Shown piece by piece: positions 1 to 4,952 of a stretch of 5,658 nucleotides of DNA (position 1 is its first letter; each line of letters starts with the position of its first letter). Both the position numbers and the translations under genes were made by a program. The notes under the pieces are model-generated. The model was not told where the DNA came from, made no database searches, and saw nothing but the letters and a program-made list of their open reading frames with translations. Origin of the DNA: SIG636 sp045604285 (GTDB taxonomy: Bacteria > Bacillota > Clostridia > Oscillospirales > CAG-382); assembly GCA_045604285.1 (NCBI GenBank), contig JAZUNS010000162.1:1-5658 (forward strand), given 5' to 3'.

Positions 1-10
1 AACAAAGTTG

Positions 11-38
11 AAAAGTCGGGAAATTCTTCCCGACTTTT
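11..38 (+). terminator. Perfect-stem hairpin, probable intrinsic terminator of an upstream gene
   Basis: A perfect 12-bp inverted repeat (11-22 with 27-38, AAAAGTCGGGAA / TTCCCGACTTTT) encloses the 4-nt loop ATTC. The stem has an A-run on the left and a T-run on the right, so it could terminate transcription in either direction. Its position at the window edge, before a region without genes, suggests that it ends a gene lying to the left. The gene it serves is not visible. Confidence 0.75.
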
Positions 39-64
39 CTGCGTTTTATCATATTTTTCGTTCA

Positions 65-115
65 AAACAAACCTCGGCTCACAGTACTTAGTACAGTTCT
101 CGCCTCGGTTTGTTT
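65..115. repeat. Long imperfect inverted repeat (hairpin 1 of the intergenic element)
   Basis: AAACAAACC (65-73) pairs perfectly with GGTTTGTTT (107-115). A 2x2 internal loop follows, then GGC (76-78) with GCC (102-104), and an apical hairpin GTAC-TTA-GTAC (84-94) flanked by an AC/GT pair across an A-A mismatch. The heptamer CAGTACT inside it (82-88) recurs at 132-138, just past the hairpin. There is no reading frame or T-tract, so this is not a simple terminator. It may be part of a structured RNA or a dispersed intergenic palindromic element; the sequence alone does not decide. Confidence 0.6.
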
Positions 116-142
116 CGTCTGCACTCTTTCTCAGTACTCTGC

Positions 143-173
143 CAGGCTGATGACAAGGTTTGTCATCAGCCTG
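143..173. repeat. Perfect 14-bp inverted repeat with 3-nt loop (hairpin 2)
   Basis: CAGGCTGATGACAA (143-156) is exactly complementary to TTGTCATCAGCCTG (160-173), with loop GGT. It is followed directly by the next hairpin and not by a T-tract. A perfect stem this long in noncoding DNA is unlikely by chance. It could be an RNA stability or processing element, or the palindromic core of a repeat family. Confidence 0.75.
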
Positions 174-210
174 AAGCGCTTGGCGGGTTTTACCGCCAAA
201 CGCTTTTTTT
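174..210 (+). terminator. Strong intrinsic terminator (hairpin 3)
   Basis: AAGCG-C-TTGGCGG (174-186) pairs with CCGCCAA-A-CGCTT (193-205) across one C-A mismatch, around the loop GTTTTA, and runs into seven consecutive T (204-210). The GC-rich stem and uninterrupted T-tract are the classic + strand signature. It abuts hairpin 2, so it ends either a short transcript containing hairpins 1 and 2 or read-through from a gene left of the window. It insulates the mraZ promoter from upstream transcription. Confidence 0.85.
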
Positions 211-350
211 ATGTCTTTATTAGGCTTAAAAGCCTTGCGTAGACGCTCTTAACACTCAGCGGAATAGGGGCTTGTCACAATATAATGTGTGCGTCGTAAT
301 TGCAAATACACTATAAGCAAAGCTTGCTATTTTGTTTATTCAATAGGGTT
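211..350. other. Noncoding stretch with no firm feature
   Basis: I see no supportable gene here. A 13-codon frame from ATG 211 lacks a Shine-Dalgarno. Small stems (AGGCT/AGCCT at 222-235, AGCAA/TTGCT at 316-328) are short and have no terminator tail. TTGTCA (272-277) lies 17 bp before CGTAAT (295-300) and could be a weak second promoter upstream of the main one, but the -10 match is poor. Confidence 0.5.
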
Positions 351-419
351 ACATAATTCAAAAAAAATTATAAAAACACAAAATTTCCTATTGCATTTTC
401 ACATCCCATAATATATAAT
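351..419 (+). promoter_or_regulatory. Main promoter of the dcw cluster (sigma-A type with UP-like tract)
   Basis: TTGCAT (391-396) and a perfect TATAAT (414-419) are separated by exactly 17 bp. An A/T tract with several A-runs (about 351-388) precedes the -35 and resembles an UP element. Transcription should start near 426, giving a leader of roughly 140 nt before the mraZ GTG. This is the best promoter in the window and stands just before the first gene of the cluster, as expected for the mra promoter. Confidence 0.8.
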
Positions 420-432
420 AAAACCAAAGACG

Positions 433-456
433 GTGGAAGTTTGTGGGGCTATGTGC
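433..456 (+). promoter_or_regulatory. Probable MraZ operator: three boxes on a 10-bp period
   Basis: GTGG at 433, GTGG at 443 and GTGC at 453 start exactly 10 bp apart (GTGGAAGTTT, GTGGGGCTAT, GTGCAACAAA). MraZ is known to bind short TGGG/GTGG-type direct repeats separated by about half a helical turn near its own promoter, one repeat per subunit of its ring. Here they lie about 7 to 30 nt after the predicted transcription start and upstream of mraZ itself, which fits autorepression. The third box is degenerate (GTGC). Confidence 0.75.
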
Positions 457-554
457 AACAAAATCCCTAAAAAATACCTAAAAACCTCATGCGCTTCCCA
501 AGTTTTCGGCGAAACGTCATAATTTGTTAACAATTTTAGGCCCATATTAAGTTG

Positions 555-569
555 AAAGGGGGCGGCAGC
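555..569 (+). promoter_or_regulatory. Ribosome binding site that fixes the mraZ start at GTG 570
   Basis: AAAGGGGG (555-562) is a strong Shine-Dalgarno with a 7-nt spacer to GTG 570. The in-frame TTG at 552 lies before this site and would translate the Shine-Dalgarno itself as a run of glycines, so the longer start is wrong. Starting at 570 also gives the MFxGEY opening typical of MraZ proteins. Confidence 0.85.
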
Positions 570-992
570 GTGTTCGTAGGCGAATATAGACATAATCTGG
601 ATAGCAAGGGCAGGCTGTCTGTACCCGTAAAGCTTAGGGAAAAGCTGGGGGCAGAGTTTGTTATGTGCCGCAGCTTTGATAAATGCATAATGCTGCACCC
701 CATGGATTCTTGGCAGGAGTTTGCCGATAAGCTCTCCAAGCTGCAGGTGGTGGAGGATAGAAACATAAAGCGTTATTTCTTCTCCAGCGCAATGTGGTCC
801 TCTCTGGACGGACAGGGCAGGGTAATAATCCCTCAATATTTCAGAGATTATGCAGGCATTGATAAAAACGTGGTTTTAATAGGTAACAACACTCATTTAG
901 AGCTGTGGGACGAAGCAAACTGGGATGCAGAGCTTTCCACGGGCTTGCAAAGCGAAGATATCATGTCCCGCCTTATAGAATTGGGCTTTTAA
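570..992 (+). CDS. mraZ: MraZ, transcriptional regulator of the dcw cluster
   Basis: This encodes a 140-residue protein of the usual MraZ length, a DNA-binding regulator with two tandem AbrB-like (SpoVT/MraZ) half-domains that assembles into a ring and binds repeats at its own promoter. The start GTG is read as Met, giving MFVGEYRHNLDSKGRLSVP. Both signature motifs are present: DSKGR at 11-15 followed by LSVP, and DGQGR at 80-84 followed by VIIP. Each half continues into the expected strands, with a W-rich C-terminal helix around 113-118. It is first in the cluster, just downstream of the promoter and of three GTGG-type boxes that it probably binds to limit expression of the genes behind it. 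It ends one base before rsmH, so the two are surely cotranscribed. In Bacillota its effect on division is mostly inferred from work in other bacteria. Confidence 0.96.
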   Translation: MFVGEYRHNLDSKGRLSVPVKLREKLGAEFVMCRSFDKCIMLHPMDSWQEFADKLSKLQVVEDRNIKRYFFSSAMWSSLDGQGRVIIPQYFRDYAGIDKNVVLIGNNTHLELWDEANWDAELSTGLQSEDIMSRLIELGF

Positions 993-993
993 T

Positions 994-1917
994 ATGGAAT
1001 TTAAACATTATACGGTTCTTAAGGAAGAAGCAGTTGAGCTTCTTGACCTTAAAAAAGACGGAATCTACGTGGATTGTACCCTGGGCGGTGCAGGCCATAC
1101 CGGGCTTATTTTAAAGCTTTTGCAGGGCGGCACCGTTATAGGCATAGACCGTGACGACGATGCGCTTGCCAATGCCGCAAGACTTCTTAACGATGATAGA
1201 TTTACTGCGGTAAAAAGCAATTTTTCCGATATTGATACGGTGCTTTCGGATTTGAATATTAAGGGCGTTGACGGTATCCTTATGGACCTGGGCGTTTCCT
1301 CCCACCAGCTTGATACGGTAGAGCGTGGCTTTTCCTACAGTGCAGATGCCCCCTTGGATATGCGCATGGACGGTACCGCCCCCCTTACGGCAGAGCAGGT
1401 CATTAACGAGTATGCCGAAGCAGACCTGGCACGTATTTTTTACGAATACGGCGAGGAACGCTTTAGCCGTAAGCTTGCTGCCGTTATTGCAGAAAAGCGC
1501 AAAACCTGCCCATATACCACCACGGCGCAGCTTTATAACACGGTTTTTGATACTATAAAGGGCAGTAAAACGGACAAGCTGTCTTCGGTAAAGCGTGTTT
1601 TCCAAGCAGTGCGTATCGAGGTTAACGGAGAGCTTACCGCCGTTGAGGAGGCTATAGAAAAAGGTCTTAGCCTTTTAAACCCTCAAGGCAGGATGGTTAT
1701 AATAAGCTTCCATTCCTTAGAGGACAGAATAGTAAAAACAAAATTTGCCGCAGCGGCAAAGGGCTGTACCTGCCCATCGGATATACCCATCTGCGTGTGC
1801 GGCAAAAAACCGATTGTAAAACAGATAACGCGCAAGCCGGTTTTACCCTCGGAAAAAGAGCTTGCCGAAAACAGCCGTTCTCACAGCGCCAAGCTGCGTT
1901 GTGTAGAGAAGCTGTAA
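994..1917 (+). CDS. rsmH: 16S rRNA (cytosine(1402)-N(4))-methyltransferase RsmH (MraW)
   Basis: RsmH uses S-adenosylmethionine to methylate N4 of C1402 in 16S rRNA, in the ribosomal P site of the small subunit. The 307-residue length matches the family. Visible motifs are the SAM-binding loop DCTLGGAGHT (27-36), the acidic loop GIDRD (50-54), LMDLGVSSHQLD (96-107), the block from ERGFSY to DMRMD (110-126), FQAVRIEVNGEL (203-214) and SFHSLEDRIVK (238-248). A CxC...CxC pair (258-260 and 267-269), common in Gram-positive RsmH, precedes the basic C-terminal tail with SRSHSAKLR (294-302). ATG 994 follows the mraZ TAA after a single base and has only a weak TTGGG upstream, so translation is probably coupled to mraZ. 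Its place in the dcw cluster is conserved although its role is ribosomal. The gene looks intact. Confidence 0.97.
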   Translation: MEFKHYTVLKEEAVELLDLKKDGIYVDCTLGGAGHTGLILKLLQGGTVIGIDRDDDALANAARLLNDDRFTAVKSNFSDIDTVLSDLNIKGVDGILMDLGVSSHQLDTVERGFSYSADAPLDMRMDGTAPLTAEQVINEYAEADLARIFYEYGEERFSRKLAAVIAEKRKTCPYTTTAQLYNTVFDTIKGSKTDKLSSVKRVFQAVRIEVNGELTAVEEAIEKGLSLLNPQGRMVIISFHSLEDRIVKTKFAAAAKGCTCPSDIPICVCGKKPIVKQITRKPVLPSEKELAENSRSHSAKLRCVEKL

Positions 1918-1932
1918 CCAACTAAACTAAAG

Positions 1933-1978
1933 AAAGGGAAATTTGTTGCGAATTGCCGCAGCAGGTGCAGTAGAATGA
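1933..1978 (+). CDS. Candidate 10-codon mini-ORF coupled to ftsL
   Basis: A strong Shine-Dalgarno, AAAGGG (1933-1938), sits 7 nt before TTG 1946, which opens a frame reading MRIAAAGAVE and ends at TGA 1976-1978. That stop overlaps the ftsL ATG (1975-1977) as ATGA, a classic termination-reinitiation arrangement. The coding part is 1946-1978; the listed span includes the ribosome site. ftsL itself has only a weak AGG (1963-1965) nearby. I infer that ribosomes load at the strong site and restart at ftsL. The peptide is probably not functional in itself. Alternatives are a degenerated longer start of ftsL shifted by one base, or a sequencing error. Confidence 0.4.
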
Positions 1979-2517
1979 AAGAGAATAAAGCGGTTGTAAA
2001 AGCAAAAGGCACTACTACCGGTACAGGTGCGAAAAAAGTCGTTCCGGCTCGAAAAAGCGCGGCACATCCTGCGGCAAAGCGCAGCACTTCCGACCTTACC
2101 AATATAACCATAGTAACCAAGAAGAAAGAAACGGAAAAGAAACCGTTCCCCTGGACAACGGTGTTTACCGCTGCCTGCTTTACTATAATGTTTTTGTTCA
2201 TGATGATGAACTACATAACCCTTGACGACCTTAACGACCAGGTAAACGAGCGCTCGGCAAGGATCGACTCTCTTATAGAAGAGCGTGACAAGCTTGAGAC
2301 CAAGGTTGCCAAGATGGATACCGTAGAGGAAATACAGACCTATGCGGAAAACGAGCTTGGCATGACAAAAGTTGACGGCACGGTTGACGAATATTATATA
2401 GACATCCACACCAAGGACGAGGTTGAGATAAACCAGTACGAGGATGAGGTCGAAAACGGCATAGGCACCCTTTTGGCAGGCGCCGCCACCGTTGTTAAAG
2501 GATTTTTCGGCGGTTAA
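1975..2517 (+). CDS. ftsL: FtsL-like bitopic cell division protein
   Basis: This 180-residue protein has the FtsL/DivIC layout. It has a Lys/Ala/Thr-rich basic cytoplasmic N-terminus (1-57), one membrane helix (about 58-82, FPWTTVFTAACFTIMFLFMM), and an outside coiled coil with charged heptads (about 83-115). The short motif TYAENELGMTKVD (122-134) resembles the YA.eeLGM element common in Gram-positive FtsL/DivIC. FtsL partners DivIC and DivIB and helps activate the FtsW-PBP pair at the septum. The call rests on this architecture plus position between rsmH and the PBP gene, since FtsL sequences are poorly conserved. An acidic stretch (138-160) and a glycine-rich hydrophobic tail (162-180) follow and are not typical. 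ATG 1975 is the first start codon in frame after the rsmH stop, and it overlaps the stop of a mini-ORF with a good ribosome site. Confidence 0.8.
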   Translation: MKENKAVVKAKGTTTGTGAKKVVPARKSAAHPAAKRSTSDLTNITIVTKKKETEKKPFPWTTVFTAACFTIMFLFMMMNYITLDDLNDQVNERSARIDSLIEERDKLETKVAKMDTVEEIQTYAENELGMTKVDGTVDEYYIDIHTKDEVEINQYEDEVENGIGTLLAGAATVVKGFFGG

Positions 2518-2661
2518 GGTAGATTTAAAATCTTTGTGTTACAATCATATATAACTTCTTTTGTCAATATAATTTAGGGTAAAAGCGTAAAAAACGCTTT
2601 ACCCTTATTGACTTTTTATTAAGGAACACAAAAAACTGATTTTGGCAGGTAATTTCCAAAC
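2518..2661. other. Intergenic gap splitting ftsL from the PBP gene
   Basis: This 144-nt AT-rich gap is the longest within the cluster and holds one clear hairpin (2576-2605). TATAAT occurs at 2568-2573 and TTGACT at 2608-2613, but neither has a partner at the right distance, so I call no promoter. AAGGA at 2621-2625 is too far from the PBP start to be its ribosome site. Confidence 0.6.
2576..2617 (+). terminator. Hairpin between ftsL and the PBP gene, possible attenuator
   Basis: AGGGTAAA (2576-2583) pairs with TTTACCCT (2598-2605) and GCGT (2585-2588) with ACGC (2594-2597), with a single bulged A (2584) and a loop of five A. The sequence after it, TATTGACTTTTT, is T-rich but interrupted, so termination may be partial. 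It could lower read-through into the PBP gene or stabilise the 3' end of an mraZ-rsmH-ftsL message. Confidence 0.55.
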
Positions 2662-4941
2662 ATGAAAGCCTTAGTTACAATTACAAAACAAGACGTTACC
2701 CGCCGTTGCTTTTCAGCCCTGGCGGTTTTGATACTGCTCTTTTGCGGCATAGCAGCAAGGCTTGCCTATCTTCAGCTTATGGATTACGAGGATATGCGCA
2801 ACCAGGTTTTGGACCAATATTCAAGCACAATGGTTCTGCCCGCAAGCAGGGGCTCTATCTATGACCGAAATATGCAGATCCTTGCCATGAGCGAGACTGT
2901 AGAGACCGTCTTTATCTCTCCCAAGGGCATAATGGATGCCGATGAAGTTAAGGGCGACAATTATTACAGAAATCTTATAGCTGACGGTCTGTCCGAGCTT
3001 TTGGGGGTTGAAAGATCCGCTATTATAGAGGCGTCCAAAAAAACCTACAGCCAGTACGAAATAATCAAGAAAAACGTTGATGAAGAAACGGCAGACAAGG
3101 TTCGCCAATTCATGATAGATAATCAGCTTTATACTATGATGAATTTAGAGGAGGACAGCAGAAGGTATTACGAATACGGCTCACTTGCCTCCCACGTTAT
3201 AGGCTTTAACGGTACCGACAGCGGCCTTGCAGGGCTTGAGCTTTATTATAACGAGCAGCTCTCAGGCACCGATGGTCTTATAGTTTACAGAAAAAACGGC
3301 GGCGGCTATGACCTGTCCCCCAAAAACGATTCCTACGTTGCGGCAGAGGACGGCGCAAACCTTGTAACCACCATAGATATCAACATTCAAAGCATAGTTG
3401 AAAAATATCTTGAAAAGGTGTATTTTGACCACTCGGTTGCAAACCGTGTTGCGGCTGTGGTTATGGACGTTGATACCGGCGAGATATATGCCAGCGCTGT
3501 GTATCCCGACTTTGACCTTAACAGCCCCTACGACCTAACCTCTGAATTCCTTGCCGAGTACGAAGCGGCAAAAAACGGCACCGCCGAAGAAGGTGAGGAG
3601 TCTAAGGAATACACGGACGAAGAGCTTAATGACCTTTACAGAGGGCTTCTTAACCAAATGTGGAACAATAAGATAGTAACAGAGCTTTACGAGCCCGGCT
3701 CTACCTTTAAAATCGTGACTACCGCCATAGCCCTTGAAGAAGGGATAACCAGCCTTTACAACAGCTATAACTGCGAAGGCGCCATAGACGTGGACGGCGA
3801 GACCATCCATTGCCATAAGCAAGGCGGTCACGGCAACCAAAGCATAGCACAAACCCTGCAAAACTCCTGCAACCCCGCATTTATTTCCTTGGGGCTAAGA
3901 ATAGGCAGCGCAACGTTTATGCAGTATTTTGAAGAGTTCGGCTATCTTGAGCTTAGCGGCTGTGATATGCTGGGCGAAAACAAAACCTATTACTACGGCA
4001 CCAATAACAGCGCATTTAACCGTATCGAGCTTGCAACCTATTCCTTCGGTCAGTCCTTTAAGACCTCGGTTATACAGCAGCTTCGTGCAACCTCGGTTGT
4101 GGCAAACGGCGGTTATCTTGTAACCCCTCATCTGGCAAAATATTTAACCGACGACGACGGCAACATAACCTATACCTTCCAGTACGAAAGCGACCGCCAG
4201 GTTATAAGCTCTGAGGTTGCCGATACCATCGTAGACGTGCTTTACGGCGGTATCAACACCGGCTCTACAAAAAATGCGGCGGTAGAGGGCTACTCAATAG
4301 CCGCAAAGACCGGCACGTCTCAAAAGTTGGATACCGCAAAGGATGACGACTACGTCAGCTCCTGCGTGGCGTTTGCCCCGGCAGAGGATCCTCAGGTTGC
4401 CATTATCGTGGTGGTTGACGAGCCTACCTCCGGCGAATATTACGGCGGCTTGGTTGCAGCACCCGTGGTTTCCAATATATTGTCCGAGGTGTTGCCTTAC
4501 CTTGAGATCCCCCATTCTTCCGAGGTAGAGCACGCAAATATAAACATTATAAACTATACCGAAAAAACCGTGGAAGATGCCAAAAAGGCAATAACCGACG
4601 CAGGTCTTGAGTATCGCATTATAGGCGAGGGCGACGTGGTGGTTGACCAAATGCCCAAGGCAGGCTCGTTGCTTACGGAAAGCGGTACGGTAATACTTTA
4701 CACCAACTACACCGAAGAGCATAAGACCGTACAGGTACCCAACGTTAAGGGCGTAAGCGCAAAATACGCCATATCTACCCTGCAAAACGCAGGCCTTAAC
4801 GTAAAGATAACCGGCGCCTACAGCTCCGAAATAAGCGGTATCCCCATGGTTGTTCTTCAGGATATCACCTATGGCACCTCAGTTGAAGAAGGCACCGTGG
4901 TGACCATAGAAATACGTTATTACGATAACGTGGACGGATAG
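2662..4941 (+). CDS. spoVD/ftsI: Class B penicillin-binding protein with two PASTA domains (FtsI/SpoVD family)
   Basis: This 759-residue transpeptidase crosslinks peptidoglycan outside the membrane, at the division septum or, if it is a true SpoVD, in the spore cortex. A short cytoplasmic tail precedes a single membrane anchor (about 15-38). The dimerisation domain opens with SRGSIYDRN (62-70). The transpeptidase carries all three catalytic motifs: STFK at 347-350 with nucleophile Ser347 (preceded by YEPG), SCN at 402-404, and KTG at 549-551. CHKQGGHG (384-391) is typical of the PASTA-bearing clostridial type. An acidic insertion lies at about 300-325. Two C-terminal PASTA domains follow (about 625-681 and 688-752, the second opening with VPNVKG), which in this family contact peptidoglycan or partner proteins. 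ATG 2662 is the first start after an in-frame stop at 2650. Its ribosome site (GGCAGG, 12 nt away) is weak. Sequence alone cannot separate vegetative FtsI from SpoVD. Confidence 0.95.
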   Translation: MKALVTITKQDVTRRCFSALAVLILLFCGIAARLAYLQLMDYEDMRNQVLDQYSSTMVLPASRGSIYDRNMQILAMSETVETVFISPKGIMDADEVKGDNYYRNLIADGLSELLGVERSAIIEASKKTYSQYEIIKKNVDEETADKVRQFMIDNQLYTMMNLEEDSRRYYEYGSLASHVIGFNGTDSGLAGLELYYNEQLSGTDGLIVYRKNGGGYDLSPKNDSYVAAEDGANLVTTIDINIQSIVEKYLEKVYFDHSVANRVAAVVMDVDTGEIYASAVYPDFDLNSPYDLTSEFLAEYEAAKNGTAEEGEESKEYTDEELNDLYRGLLNQMWNNKIVTELYEPGSTFKIVTTAIALEEGITSLYNSYNCEGAIDVDGETIHCHKQGGHGNQSIAQTLQNSCNPAFISLGLRIGSATFMQYFEEFGYLELSGCDMLGENKTYYYGTNNSAFNRIELATYSFGQSFKTSVIQQLRATSVVANGGYLVTPHLAKYLTDDDGNITYTFQYESDRQVISSEVADTIVDVLYGGINTGSTKNAAVEGYSIAAKTGTSQKLDTAKDDDYVSSCVAFAPAEDPQVAIIVVVDEPTSGEYYGGLVAAPVVSNILSEVLPYLEIPHSSEVEHANINIINYTEKTVEDAKKAITDAGLEYRIIGEGDVVVDQMPKAGSLLTESGTVILYTNYTEEHKTVQVPNVKGVSAKYAISTLQNAGLNVKITGAYSSEISGIPMVVLQDITYGTSVEEGTVVTIEIRYYDNVDG

Positions 4942-4952
4942 AGAGGGTGTTT

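Noticed and set aside
211..252. 13-codon frame from ATG 211
   Set aside because: It has no Shine-Dalgarno, the start is in the tail of the terminator, and there is no sign of coding.
272..300. Possible promoter TTGTCA-17-CGTAAT, and TATAAT at 281-286
   Set aside because: The spaced -10 has two mismatches including the first two bases, and the perfect TATAAT has no -35 at a proper distance. It is mentioned only within the noncoding stretch.
552..569. Six-codon longer start of mraZ from TTG 552
   Set aside because: It would place the start before the Shine-Dalgarno and translate it as Lys-Gly-Gly-Gly. GTG 570 is well spaced and gives the family's usual N-terminus.
1..569. CRISPR array, tRNA or known riboswitch in the upstream region
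   Set aside because: No regular repeat-spacer pattern, no cloverleaf with TTCGA-type loop, and no recognisable riboswitch core. The hairpins are unlike each other.
399..836. Minus-strand open frame of 145 codons covering the promoter and mraZ
   Set aside because: It lies opposite a certain gene and its promoter, has no recognisable domain, and its composition is what the mraZ complement would give.
1111..1605. Long minus-strand frame inside rsmH
   Set aside because: It is the complement of a well-conserved coding region, with no ribosome site or family resemblance. The same holds for the minus-strand frames at 1881-2409, 3535-3861 and 4294-4785.
2561..2573. TTGTCA followed closely by TATAAT before the PBP gene
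   Set aside because: The two are separated by one base, far from the required 16-18 bp, and no other -35 matches upstream.
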